From CAVTPD01 sp963736575 (GTDB taxonomy: Bacteria > Bacteroidota > Bacteroidia > Cytophagales > JAAEPT01): DNA of 64,000 bases. Of the stretch, positions 36,385 to 45,238 are shown in pieces. The notes below the pieces were generated by a model. That model was not told where the DNA came from and did no database searches. It worked only from the letters and a program-made list of their open reading frames with translations. The stretch lies in contig CAVTPD010000002.1 in the NCBI GenBank assembly GCA_963736575.1, forward strand, positions 62,001 through 126,000. The letters run 5' to 3'. The stretch's first letter is position 1; the number at the start of each line of letters is the position of its first letter. A program made the position numbers and the translations under genes.

Positions 36385-36804
36385 ATGAAAAAAAGACGGC
36401 AACTTATATTCATAAGCGCACTTTTTATAAGTTTAGTTTCTTTAATGAGTTCTATTCAAAACACCGCACAATACAAGCTTATTGTTTTTGAAGGCTCTGA
36501 CTGGTGCAGTAATTGTATTCGGTTTGAAAAGAATATTTTAAGCGATACTGCTTTTCTAAAAAAGGCAGAAGAATGGAATATTGTAGTTGAAAAAATTGAT
36601 TTCCCTCAACGGAAAAAACTTAGCACGGAAGAAGAGAAACATAACGCTTCGGTAGCTGAAAAATACAGTTTTGAAGGCATCTTCCCTACTATAGTTCTTG
36701 CAAATTCAGATACTGATACCTTCCAGAAAATCAATTACCAATCGGTTAAAAACACCGAAGAATTCTTGAACGAACTAGAAAAACTAATTTCTAAAAAACA
36801 GTAA
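36385..36804 (+). CDS. Thioredoxin-fold protein, exported
   Basis: A 139-residue protein with an N-terminal hydrophobic signal or anchor (LIFISALFISLVSLMSSI). Its thioredoxin domain has the redox motif DWCSNC and a GIFPTIVL cis-proline region. It should work in the periplasm as a disulfide reductase or carrier. It is the first of four genes (thioredoxin, ApbE, DUF4266, DUF3570) with tiny gaps, so it probably serves the same envelope redox system. Confidence 0.85.
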   Translation: MKKRRQLIFISALFISLVSLMSSIQNTAQYKLIVFEGSDWCSNCIRFEKNILSDTAFLKKAEEWNIVVEKIDFPQRKKLSTEEEKHNASVAEKYSFEGIFPTIVLANSDTDTFQKINYQSVKNTEEFLNELEKLISKKQ

Positions 36805-36808
36805 CAAT

Positions 36809-37780
36809 TTGAACGTAACTCCTTCTTCATCTTCCCATCTAAAAAAGTACTCCATTTCTGAAAAGCTTATGGGTTCTGCCTTTGAGTTGGCTATTCTTTC
36901 CAACGATTCTGTTTTTGCAGAAGAACAACTACAAATTGGCCTTGCGGAAATCAAACGTTTAGAAGACTTGCTTTCCGAATTTTTACCCGAAAGTGATACG
37001 TCTAAAATCAACCAAAAAGCTGCAGAAACCCCTGTTAAAATAGATACTGAAACCTTTGATCTCATTCAACGATGCCAAGGCATTTCGTCATTATCCCAAG
37101 GTTATTTTGATATTACAGCCGCTGCTTTAAAAAGCCTTTTCCAGTTTAAAAACAACGATTTTAGCATGCCTTCTTTATCGACTATTCAGTCAGCATTGCA
37201 AAAAGTTGGTTTCCGAAAAATACAATTAGACTCCACCGATAAAAGCATTCGGTTTTTAGTACCCGAAATGAAAATTTCATTTGCCGCAGTGGGAAAAGGA
37301 TACGCTTCGGACGCCGTAAAAAAAATATGGAAAAAGAACGGTGTTAAAAACGGTTTCATAAACGCCAGTGGTGATATGAATGTATTAAACAACCTAGAAA
37401 AACCACACCCTTGGAAAGTAGCCATTGCCAATCCAGATAATAAAAACGAAGCTGTATTAACTGTTCCTTTAGAGAACTTTTCTATTGCTACTTCGGGCGA
37501 TTACGAACAGCATTTCACCTACAAAAACATAAGGTACAGCCACAACATCAATCCACTTACAGGTTATCCAATAAGTGGCATAAAAAGCGTTTCAGTGATT
37601 TCTCCCAGTGCAGAATTATCGGATGCATTAGCCACCGCGGTTTACACTATGGGCATCAAAAAAGGATTAAGTTTTATACAACAGCTTCCGCAAACCCATT
37701 GTATTATTATATCTTCGGAAAACGAAATTCATTTTTCGGAAAGAATAAACGTGACCAATCAACAAGTTGCCTTTTCTTAA
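36809..37780 (+). CDS. apbE: FAD:protein FMN transferase (ApbE family)
   Basis: A 323-residue enzyme that attaches FMN from FAD to a threonine or serine of partner proteins outside the cytoplasm. Seen are KLMGSAFELAI, SQGYFDITAAAL, AVGKGYASDAVKK, GFINASGDMNVL, and SHNINPLTGYPI with the metal-site asparagine/histidine region. The likely start is TTG 36809; the next ATG (36869) would begin inside the conserved MGSAFEL strand. No clear secretion signal is visible. It is four bases after the thioredoxin gene and overlaps the region before the DUF4266 gene. No protein with the flavinylation motif DGxTGAT is seen nearby. Confidence 0.92.
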   Translation: MNVTPSSSSHLKKYSISEKLMGSAFELAILSNDSVFAEEQLQIGLAEIKRLEDLLSEFLPESDTSKINQKAAETPVKIDTETFDLIQRCQGISSLSQGYFDITAAALKSLFQFKNNDFSMPSLSTIQSALQKVGFRKIQLDSTDKSIRFLVPEMKISFAAVGKGYASDAVKKIWKKNGVKNGFINASGDMNVLNNLEKPHPWKVAIANPDNKNEAVLTVPLENFSIATSGDYEQHFTYKNIRYSHNINPLTGYPISGIKSVSVISPSAELSDALATAVYTMGIKKGLSFIQQLPQTHCIIISSENEIHFSERINVTNQQVAFS

Positions 37781-37784
37781 CGTT

Positions 37785-38009
37785 ATGAAGCCTTTAAAAC
37801 AACTCTTCTTTCTGTTTGTCTTTAGCTTATTAGCAAGCCTGTATTCTTGTACGGCTTTAAAACCTTACGACAAAGTTTACATTAACGACAGCGAGATGCA
37901 AATGGGGAATTCGGCACAGCAAAATTTTCAGAATTATGTGCAAACCATACGGGAAGGAAGCACAGAACCAAGCAGTAGCAAAAGCAGTGGAGGCTGCGGT
38001 TGTAATTAG
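37785..38009 (+). CDS. DUF4266-type small lipoprotein with Gly-Cys tail
   Basis: A 74-residue lipoprotein: signal with lipobox (LFSLLASLYSCTAL), then LKPYDKVYINDSEMQMG, and a C-terminus rich in Ser/Gly ending GGCGCN. The closing GCGCN is the hallmark of DUF4266. The family has no established function. The two terminal cysteines could hold a metal or form a redox pair with the neighbouring thioredoxin (inference). ATG 37785 gives the correct signal; an in-frame TTG 18 bases upstream is not needed. Confidence 0.82.
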   Translation: MKPLKQLFFLFVFSLLASLYSCTALKPYDKVYINDSEMQMGNSAQQNFQNYVQTIREGSTEPSSSKSSGGCGCN

Positions 38010-38018
38010 ATTTAAGAC

Positions 38019-39230
38019 ATGAAAAAGATTTATTTACTGGTTGGCAGCCTAGCTTTCCTATCTTACTTTTCGAAAGCACAAACCGAAGACACTACTGAAT
38101 TTAAAGTCAAAAAAACCACGGTAGATCTAGTTTACAACCATTACATACAAGACGGTGTACATTCTGCTGTGACTGGTGGGACGGGTACCGAAGAATTAAC
38201 GGTATACAGCCCTAACTTAGGCCTTAAACATACCATCGGTAAAAATGCTTATAGTTTTTATGGCGGTAGCGATATAATCACATCGGCTTCTACAGACAAT
38301 ATAGATAATGTGGTTTCTTCTGCTTCTTATGTAGATGCCAGAAGCCATGCAGACATTTCATACGCGCGTAGTTTTAACGAAGCTAGATCTTCTGCTTATG
38401 TAGGTACTGGGTTTTCTATTGAGTCCGATTATTTTTCTACGCCTGTACGTTTTGGTTTACAACACACCTCTACTTCAGGAAGGCAAACGTATTCTTTTGA
38501 TGCCCAAATGTACTTTGACGATTTACGTTGGGGAAGAATTAACCCAGAACATTACGCACCGGTAAAATTGATTTACCCAGAAGAATTGCGCTACAAAGAA
38601 TGGTACGACACCTACAAACGAAACTCCTACAATGCCAAGTTGGGGTATAGTCATATTTTAAACAAACGGAATATTTTAGGCTTGTACTACGGTTTCGCTT
38701 ACCAGCACGGTTTATTAGCTACACCGTACAACCGAATCTATTTTAACGACGGTACAGAAGCAGTAGAGCAATTACCCGAAGAACGTATAAAAGGTAGTTT
38801 ATCGCTAAAAGTAAATAGCTTTATAGGGGGTAGAACCATTTTAAAAAATAACGTTACCGCTTATGTGGATGATTTTGGTATTGCTTCTTTTTCTTTCGAA
38901 AATGAAACTGCTTTTAAGGTTACTCCCTTCTTTACGTTAAAGCCAAACTTTCGTTTTCATATACAAAGTGCTTCTAAATACTTTGCACCCTACAAAGAAC
39001 ACCGTGCAGATGAGGAATATTATACATCCGATTACGATTTATCTGCTTTTACAAGTTACCGTTTAGGGCTTAGTTCTCGGTTTTTGATGAAAAATGAAAT
39101 TGTATCCTCTTTTATGTTTAACAGCATTGAGGTTGGGTATTCGTATTACAAAAGGTCAGACGGTTTACATGCCCACTTAATTAACCTTAGCCTTTCTTTT
39201 CAGCATGAAAAAAAGAAGCCTTTAAAATAA
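38019..39230 (+). CDS. DUF3570 outer-membrane beta-barrel protein
   Basis: A 403-residue protein with a signal peptide (LLVGSLAFLSYFSKAQ). It has the DUF3570 opening KTTVDLVYNHYIQDGVHSAV and TGGTGTEELTVYSP, then many amphipathic strands (YFDDLRWGRINPEHY), ending LINLSLSFQHEKK. It should sit in the outer membrane. It lies 10 bases after the DUF4266 lipoprotein; these two families regularly occur together beside ApbE and thioredoxin genes, as here. Confidence 0.87.
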   Translation: MKKIYLLVGSLAFLSYFSKAQTEDTTEFKVKKTTVDLVYNHYIQDGVHSAVTGGTGTEELTVYSPNLGLKHTIGKNAYSFYGGSDIITSASTDNIDNVVSSASYVDARSHADISYARSFNEARSSAYVGTGFSIESDYFSTPVRFGLQHTSTSGRQTYSFDAQMYFDDLRWGRINPEHYAPVKLIYPEELRYKEWYDTYKRNSYNAKLGYSHILNKRNILGLYYGFAYQHGLLATPYNRIYFNDGTEAVEQLPEERIKGSLSLKVNSFIGGRTILKNNVTAYVDDFGIASFSFENETAFKVTPFFTLKPNFRFHIQSASKYFAPYKEHRADEEYYTSDYDLSAFTSYRLGLSSRFLMKNEIVSSFMFNSIEVGYSYYKRSDGLHAHLINLSLSFQHEKKKPLK

Positions 39231-39274
39231 GACATTGTTAACATTTATTTAATAGCATCTATACTTATAGAGTA

Positions 39275-39305
39275 TTGTTAATCACAAGAATAAAGAATAC
39301 TTTTG
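39275..39305 (+). promoter_or_regulatory. Flavobacterial-type promoter
   Basis: TTG (39275-39277), 20 bases, then TACTTTTG (39298-39305) fits the Bacteroidota -33/-7 pattern (TTG, about 19-20 bases, TAnnTTTG). It lies 32 bases before the start at 39337. Confidence 0.6.
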
Positions 39306-39336
39306 GGCTTTTATTTTAAATTTTAAAGTTATTCTT

Positions 39337-40953
39337 ATGAAGAAACTATCACTTATTTTGGGATTAATTCTCCCCTTTTTCGTTTTTGGTCAGAAGTTAT
39401 CAGACGATTTTACGGTTACTACCTCTACTCCTTTCCCTGTTGTAGATGCCAATAGCAAAGAATATGTATACATGGATAATGGATTTGTTGTATCTGTTAA
39501 AACAGACGGTGACAAATCAGTTATCATCCAGAAATTTAATGTTGACGGTATGAAGGAGGTTAAACGTAAAGAATACGAAGACCTACCTAAATATGCAAAA
39601 GTGCAAAGCTTATTAAAAGTAGGTGGTAAACTCTTTTATGTATTTGAAGCCTACAATAAAAAAGAAAAAACCTTTACGGTATACTCTAGAGAAGTAGATG
39701 TAGCTAATGTTGCTTTTAAAGCACAGAAAGAATTATTTACCTCTTCAAGACCCGTTGTTGCTCCTAGAACAATTAACATAATGAATTTTAATTTGTGGGG
39801 CGGGGGTAATCAAACGCCTAAATTTGAAGTAATCACTTCTTTTGATCAATCAAAAATATTGATCCGTTACAGAAACGAACCAGAAATTAAAAGTGATGAT
39901 AAAAACCACGATGAATTAGGCTTTTATGTTTTCGATAATTCTTTTACTAAAATATGGGGTAGAGAAGTTAAGATGCCACATACTGAAAAAGAGATGAACA
40001 ACCTGGCTTATACCGTTGACAAAAACGGTGTGGTTTACATGTTAGACCGTTTAAATGAAACAAAATCTTTTGAAGTAATTATGGTCACAAAAGACAAGTT
40101 GGTGAACAAGAAACTTCCTGTAAAAGATGGATTAATCTTTGACAAATTTGATTTACGTGTTAATGATAAAGGAAATGTATTGGCAGCTGGTTACTACGCA
40201 ACAGGTACAGACGTTAAAGTAAGTTGGACAGGTGATATGTCTACCAGTAAAAACATTAATGGTTTGTATGTTTTCGAATTCAATAAAGAAGGAGAAATTG
40301 TAAAAGAAAATGATTACGAATTTCCTTTAGAATTAATTCAACAAAACCTTTCTGACAGGAATGCTAAAAAAGCAGCGGATAGAGAGGAAGATGGTAATGC
40401 TGGTATTAACGACCTTCAGCTTAGAGAATTTATTGTAAACAAAGATGGTAGCATAGTAGTTATTGGTGAAGTTTATTATTCTAGAAAAGAAATGTGGATG
40501 ATGTCTATGGATTTTGTAACTCACTATGGAGATATAGTTATTACAAAAATTAACCCAGATGGTTCTTTAGCTTGGATGGATAAATTGGCTAAAAACCAAG
40601 CTTCTTTAACAGAAGATATACAAAACGTAGGTGGTTTAGGAATAGCCCATGCAGTTGGTGAAAATGCTTATTACATATTATTTGCAGATAACCGCGCTAA
40701 TGCTGAATTAGCTTTAGACGAGCCTGCTGAACCGCATAAAGGTGGTTTTGGTGGTTATTTAACTGCCTACAAAGTTGATGATGCTACTGGAAAAGTAGAA
40801 AAACACTTAATATTAGATTTAACCGATATTAAAGGTATTCGCGCCTATCAATTCTATGTATCTAGAATAATGGAAGCAGGCGAAAAAACATTTTTATTAG
40901 AAGCTTACATTAAAGGTAAAGAAGATTCTATGATAAAAATGAAGCTAAAATAA
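39337..40953 (+). CDS. Exported protein of unknown function, beta-propeller-like
   Basis: A 538-residue protein with a signal peptide (LSLILGLILPFFVFGQ). Repeated strand pairs such as DKNGVVYMLDRLNE, NDKGNVLAAGYYATG and NKDGSIVVIGEVYYS suggest a propeller of about seven blades. It has no sorting tail or lipobox. No family name can be given. It has its own promoter and terminator and so is a single-gene unit. Confidence 0.7.
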   Translation: MKKLSLILGLILPFFVFGQKLSDDFTVTTSTPFPVVDANSKEYVYMDNGFVVSVKTDGDKSVIIQKFNVDGMKEVKRKEYEDLPKYAKVQSLLKVGGKLFYVFEAYNKKEKTFTVYSREVDVANVAFKAQKELFTSSRPVVAPRTINIMNFNLWGGGNQTPKFEVITSFDQSKILIRYRNEPEIKSDDKNHDELGFYVFDNSFTKIWGREVKMPHTEKEMNNLAYTVDKNGVVYMLDRLNETKSFEVIMVTKDKLVNKKLPVKDGLIFDKFDLRVNDKGNVLAAGYYATGTDVKVSWTGDMSTSKNINGLYVFEFNKEGEIVKENDYEFPLELIQQNLSDRNAKKAADREEDGNAGINDLQLREFIVNKDGSIVVIGEVYYSRKEMWMMSMDFVTHYGDIVITKINPDGSLAWMDKLAKNQASLTEDIQNVGGLGIAHAVGENAYYILFADNRANAELALDEPAEPHKGGFGGYLTAYKVDDATGKVEKHLILDLTDIKGIRAYQFYVSRIMEAGEKTFLLEAYIKGKEDSMIKMKLK

Positions 40954-40977
40954 GTTTCATTTTAACAGTATAAATTA

Positions 40978-41013
40978 GGGGTTGTTTCTATTTAGAAACA
41001 ATCCCTTTTTTTA
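40978..41013 (+). terminator. Rho-independent terminator
   Basis: GGGGTTGTTTCT... pairs with AGAAACAATCCC (one G-U) and is followed by seven T. It lies 25 bases after the stop at 40953. Confidence 0.88.
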
Positions 41014-41091
41014 TACCCCCAAGAATAGACAACACATTTGCAAGACAGGAAATAAGCCCCTATTTTCACTTTTGAATTATTAAACAACACC

Positions 41092-41646
41092 ATGAAAAAT
41101 TTAAGTAAAATTAGTTTTTGGGCACTCTCATTGACGCTATTCTCTTGCTCTGGGAACACCACCATTTCTACCAGTAATGATTTTCAGGTAGCTGAATTAC
41201 CAGACGGTTCGGTTGCCTACATCAACTACAACAGTTCGGTAGAATACAATAAAGATTTTAATCCCCGAAAAATCACGCAAACCGGAGAAGTATTTTACAG
41301 GGTTACCAAAGAAGGAACTCCGTTTGTGGTAAAAACAGAATTGGGTGAGATAACCGTTTTAGGCACTGAATTTAATGTAAACTCTTCTTCCGAGGAAATG
41401 GAAGTAGAAGTAGAACAAGGTACTGTAGAAGTAAAATCTAATGCTTCTGAAACAGCCCGTAAAGTTAAAAAAGGCGAAAAAGCATCTGTTCATAACACCA
41501 GTGAAGGCATTTCAATTGGCAAAGCCGATTTTAACTATAAAACTTGGATTAAGGACTTAGAAGTAGCGTTTAAAGAAATGGGAAAAGACTTTAAAGAAGC
41601 CGGAAAAGTATTGGTGAAAAGGGTGAAGAAGTTGGCAAAGAAGTAG
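41092..41646 (+). CDS. FecR-domain lipoprotein, C-terminal frame probably interrupted
   Basis: A lipoprotein (signal WALSLTLFSCSG) with a FecR-type domain: GSVAYINYNSSVEYNK, GEVFYRVTKEGTPFVV and EITVLGTEFNV. FecR proteins normally span the inner membrane beside a sigma factor; here there is no sigma gene and the protein is lipid-anchored. The frame stops at 41646 with a lysine-rich tail. The next frame continues without a stop to 41741 with a regular low-complexity repeat (VGKEVGQQGKEVGQDVGKKG). One missing G at 41613-41614 would join them, giving a 216-residue protein. The break may be a sequencing error. Confidence 0.72.
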   Translation: MKNLSKISFWALSLTLFSCSGNTTISTSNDFQVAELPDGSVAYINYNSSVEYNKDFNPRKITQTGEVFYRVTKEGTPFVVKTELGEITVLGTEFNVNSSSEEMEVEVEQGTVEVKSNASETARKVKKGEKASVHNTSEGISIGKADFNYKTWIKDLEVAFKEMGKDFKEAGKVLVKRVKKLAKK

Positions 41647-41750
41647 GACAACAAGGAAAAGAAGTAGGCCAAGATGTAGGTAAAAAAGGTGAAAAACTAG
41701 GAAAAGATATTGGTAAAAGTTTTAAAGATTTAGGTAAATAGCCTTGTATG

Positions 41751-41782
41751 AATTAGGCCGGAAAATAATCCTCCGGCCTAAT
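41751..41782. terminator. Bidirectional hairpin between convergent genes
   Basis: AATTAGGCCGGA and TCCGGCCTAATT form a perfect 12-bp stem with an 8-nt loop. It lies between the FecR-domain gene and the convergent DUF6503 gene and can serve both. Confidence 0.75.
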
Positions 41783-41789
41783 TAAATAC

Positions 41790-42566
41790 TTATTTTATAC
41801 TTTTATTCAGCTGAACCGAAACATTCTCTGTTTCAATTTTAGAAAGAAATTCTAAACCACCATTTTCAAAAAGATCGTCTAACTTATCTAAACCAACGGT
41901 TAAACTATCTGTTTTATAATTGTTGTAATCTACAAACCTAATTCCTTCAATAACCCTTGGATTATAGGCTTCTCTAAACCGAATTCCACCTCCATTAGTA
42001 GCACAACTGTAGGCAATATAATCGGTAGTGTAATCGTCTACATTAACCCAAAACATAAATTTATCTTCAAAATCTTCTGCTCCATCCTCTTCCGAAAAAG
42101 TGATCTTAACTTCGTAATAAACCTTATCATTAATAATATCAGTTCCTATTAATTCTTGGTGAACGGCCGGTGAATTTAGCCCATAAGGTAATTGTGCAAA
42201 ATAATGTACCGAATTAACATTGTTGCTATATTTTAACGCCAAAGAATCTGGTAAATCAATTTGTTCACCATTTACAAACCGCTCAAAACCATTATTAGAC
42301 ACTACATCCTTAAGCGTACCTAAAGAGTCGGAAGAGATTCTTTCTAACTCATATTGACCGCCATCTCTAGTGCTTTTGTAATGCTTATCTCTAAAATCGA
42401 ATTCAATTGTGGCTTGTTCGCAATTACCGTTACAGGCTTTTTCTATAGCTTTAGTTATCACCTCAATATTATAGGGTTCTGGTAATTCTTCTTCTTTTTC
42501 AGAACTACACCCAACAAAAAAAGAAGCAGTTACAACAATTGTCAACAAGTGATTTTTATACTTCAT
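41790..42566 (-). CDS. DUF6503 family lipoprotein
   Basis: A 258-residue lipoprotein (lipobox VTASFFVGCSSE) of a family common in Bacteroidota: TIEFDFRDKHYKSTRDGG, LKYSNNVNSVHYFAQLPYGL and GGGIRFREAYNPRVIEG are the recognisable blocks. It is a beta-rich periplasmic domain of unknown role, perhaps lipid-binding like LolA. It is a single gene that ends at the shared hairpin. Confidence 0.8.
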   Translation of the reverse strand: MKYKNHLLTIVVTASFFVGCSSEKEEELPEPYNIEVITKAIEKACNGNCEQATIEFDFRDKHYKSTRDGGQYELERISSDSLGTLKDVVSNNGFERFVNGEQIDLPDSLALKYSNNVNSVHYFAQLPYGLNSPAVHQELIGTDIINDKVYYEVKITFSEEDGAEDFEDKFMFWVNVDDYTTDYIAYSCATNGGGIRFREAYNPRVIEGIRFVDYNNYKTDSLTVGLDKLDDLFENGGLEFLSKIETENVSVQLNKSIK

Positions 42567-42642
42567 ATTCTATGCTCTATTGTTTAACAAGGCATTAATT
42601 TATAATTACAAATATTATAGCTTTCGTACTTAGCTTATTTTA

Positions 42643-43608
42643 TTAAAAATTGAAACTCATCACATCAAAATCGTGTCTTATTAGCTCCATATCTACTTTA
42701 TAGTGAGCCGGAACATGATCCCAACTGGTATAATGTTTACCGTCTATATAATAACCAATACTATCTTTTGTGGCATCTGCATCATGTGACATTAAGTTAT
42801 AGCTAGAGATTGGTGCTGTTTCACCAGCGTGTACACCGTGCAATACTAGTTCCATCTTGCCATCACCATTTACATCTATTCTAATCCAGTTTAAATGCAA
42901 AATACGGTTGTAAGTACCGTCCGATTTCATGGTGGTTATTTGTTTATTAAAGTCCGCTATAATTTCCGCTGCATTGGGGTAATCTTTATGTAACGCAAAA
43001 TGCAAAGGTTTAACAAGCATTGTTTGTGAACCAACTTCCAAATGTTCTTCTACCTCTTCTGGTTGATGTCTTAAAAGAAAATGAATCAATAAAGCATCTA
43101 CCAACATATAATCCACTTCTTCTTTTAAAAGCTTACTTAAATTTTCTTGGTCATTTTTACCTAAAACAAGTTCAAGACCCTCGGTTTGATTTAATTTATC
43201 CCCGTAAGCATAAGCACCTACAACAGCTACTTTCTTGCCTTTTAATTCTGAAAAACTAGAAAGGTTAACAGGTGCACCTTTTTTACTAACTAATACCAAT
43301 TGATTGTACAAATAAGGCTCAGAAAAAAGCATGAATCCATCACGATTATGATTTTCCCATAATGCAGGGATACCATCTACCGCTCCAGTTTTAATAGAAC
43401 TCAATATCTCGTCAAATTCTACAATTTCATTATTCACTTTAATACCCGATCGGTGTAAGGCTTCTGCCACTAAATCTGAAGCCACGGCATTTTTTTCCGA
43501 AATGTTCGTAAACGGAGGCCATACGTTAGAGGCTAATTTTAAAGTAATATCCTGTGCCATTACTTGTGTAAAACTAAGAAAAACAAAAATCTGAAGTAGG
43601 TATTTCAT
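42643..43608 (-). CDS. Periplasmic solute-binding protein (SBP_bac_3 type) with EF-hand-like C-terminus
   Basis: A 321-residue protein read from ATG 43608, which places the signal peptide (LLQIFVFLSFTQVMAQ) at the start; an ATG 66 bases upstream does not. The first about 230 residues are a type II binding-protein fold (LKLASNVWPPFTN; GAVDGIPALWE; ELKGKKVAVVGAYAYG), as in amino-acid receptors. The C-terminus adds RIDVNGDGKMEL, a DxNGDGxxE calcium loop, and a beta-rich extension. No ABC transporter genes adjoin it, so it may be a sensor or scavenger. The fusion is unusual. Confidence 0.75.
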   Translation of the reverse strand: MKYLLQIFVFLSFTQVMAQDITLKLASNVWPPFTNISEKNAVASDLVAEALHRSGIKVNNEIVEFDEILSSIKTGAVDGIPALWENHNRDGFMLFSEPYLYNQLVLVSKKGAPVNLSSFSELKGKKVAVVGAYAYGDKLNQTEGLELVLGKNDQENLSKLLKEEVDYMLVDALLIHFLLRHQPEEVEEHLEVGSQTMLVKPLHFALHKDYPNAAEIIADFNKQITTMKSDGTYNRILHLNWIRIDVNGDGKMELVLHGVHAGETAPISSYNLMSHDADATKDSIGYYIDGKHYTSWDHVPAHYKVDMELIRHDFDVMSFNF

Positions 43609-43691
43609 AATAGGTAGATAAGCTGTAATTGTAAATATAACGTTTTCAAAAAATTTAGCTGAACCATACCTCACAAAACTATTGAATATAT

Positions 43692-43725
43692 TTTGTTTAA
43701 CTTTTTTACTTTTTTATTAAACAAA
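43692..43725 (+). promoter_or_regulatory. Operator-like palindrome upstream of crtI
   Basis: TTTGTTTAA (43692-43700) and TTAAACAAA (43717-43725) are perfect 9-bp inverted arms with a 16-base AT-rich spacer, ending 31 bases before the crtI start. The size and spacing suit a MerR-type dimer that twists a promoter spacer. MerR-like regulators are commonly linked to crt operons in this phylum, but none is encoded next to this one. Confidence 0.5.
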
Positions 43726-43756
43726 AATGTAAATTACCCACAAATTAGATTTCAAA

Positions 43757-45238
43757 ATGATAACGGCTAAAAAACAAGTAATAGTAATTGGTGGTGGATT
43801 TGCTTCATTGTCTTCAGCCTGCTATTTAGCTAAGGCTGGTTATTCCGTTACATTACTAGAAAAAAATAAGCAGTTGGGTGGCCGTGCTCAGCAGTTAAAA
43901 AGAGACGGTTTCACCTTTGACATGGGACCAACGTTCTATTGGATGCCGGATGTGTTTGAACATTTTTTTAACGATTTTAACACAAGCGTTTCAGAATTCT
44001 ATGATCTAAAAAAATTAAACCCTGCTTATCAAGTTTATTTCGAAAACAAGGAAAGTATTTCTATTGCAGACAATTTAGAAAGCATAAAAGCAACCTTCGA
44101 AAAACATGAAAAAGGCAGTGCAGAGCAGCTACAAAAGTTTATAGACAATGCCGAAAGCAATTACAATATTGCCATTAAAGATTTAGTGTATCAGCCTGGG
44201 GAAAACATTTTTGAAATCATTAATTTGGACACCGCTAAAAAGCTGGGCTTATTTTTTACCAGTATTAAAACACAAGTAGCACAACACATTAAGAACAAAA
44301 GTTTACAAAAAATACTTGAATTCCCAGTATTGTTTTTAGGCGCTACACCAGAAAATACGCCCGCCTTTTACAACTTCATGAATTATGCAGACTTTGCTTT
44401 AGGTACTTGGCATCCCATTGGCGGAATGCACAAAGTGGTAGAAGCCATGCAAAAATTGGCTTTAAAATTAGGTGTGAAAGTCATTACGGATTGTGGTGTA
44501 AGCAAAATAAACACCGAAGGAAAAAAAGTGACTGGCGTCGAAACTACCGACGGATCCTTTAATGCTGATATTATTTTAAGCGGTGCCGATTATCATTTCA
44601 CCGAAACCTTATTACCGAAATCATTTAGAAGCTATTCTGAAAACTATTGGGAGAAAAAAACCTTTGCCCCTTCTGCCCTTTTATTCTATGTAGGGTTTAA
44701 TAAAAAATTAAAAAACGTATCGCACCACACACTGTTTTTTGATACCAATTTCCAAGTGCATTCTAAAAGCATTTATACCGACAAAAAATGGCCGGAAAAA
44801 CCGTTGTTTTACGCCAGTTTCCCAAGTATAACAGACAATACTGCTGCTCCAGAAAGTCAAGAAGCAGGTATTTTTCTAATCCCAATAGCGGTTGACTTAG
44901 AAGATACACCAGAAATACGCGAACAATATTTCGAAACTATAATGACCCGACTGGAAGAATTAACCAACCAGACATTGAAAGACGAAGTTTTATTTAAAGA
45001 ATCTTTTTGTGTAGCCGATTTTAAATCGGAATACAACTCTTACAAAGGAAACGCCTACGGATTAGCCAACACGCTTCTTCAAACACATCTACTACGCCCA
45101 AAACTGAAAAGTAAAAAATTAGAAAACCTGTATTTCACAGGTCAATTAACTGTACCCGGGCCTGGTGTACCACCAAGTATTATTTCAGGTAAAATTGTAA
45201 GCACCCTAATCCAGAAATATCATGAAAGCACTATATGA
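43757..45238 (+). CDS. crtI: Phytoene desaturase CrtI
   Basis: A 493-residue FAD enzyme that turns phytoene into lycopene. It has the dinucleotide-binding start VIVIGGGFASLSSACYLAKA followed by LLEKNKQLGGRA, FDMGPTFYWMP, GGMHKVVEAMQKLA, and the C-terminal carotenoid-desaturase block YFTGQLTVPGPGVPPSIISG (20 residues). It is the first gene of crtI-crtB-crtZ-crtYcd and overlaps crtB by 17 bases. Confidence 0.95.
   Translation: MITAKKQVIVIGGGFASLSSACYLAKAGYSVTLLEKNKQLGGRAQQLKRDGFTFDMGPTFYWMPDVFEHFFNDFNTSVSEFYDLKKLNPAYQVYFENKESISIADNLESIKATFEKHEKGSAEQLQKFIDNAESNYNIAIKDLVYQPGENIFEIINLDTAKKLGLFFTSIKTQVAQHIKNKSLQKILEFPVLFLGATPENTPAFYNFMNYADFALGTWHPIGGMHKVVEAMQKLALKLGVKVITDCGVSKINTEGKKVTGVETTDGSFNADIILSGADYHFTETLLPKSFRSYSENYWEKKTFAPSALLFYVGFNKKLKNVSHHTLFFDTNFQVHSKSIYTDKKWPEKPLFYASFPSITDNTAAPESQEAGIFLIPIAVDLEDTPEIREQYFETIMTRLEELTNQTLKDEVLFKESFCVADFKSEYNSYKGNAYGLANTLLQTHLLRPKLKSKKLENLYFTGQLTVPGPGVPPSIISGKIVSTLIQKYHESTI

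Noticed and set aside
43020..43259. A 79-codon plus-strand frame inside the solute-binding protein gene
   Set aside because: Antisense to a clear gene, with no independent support.
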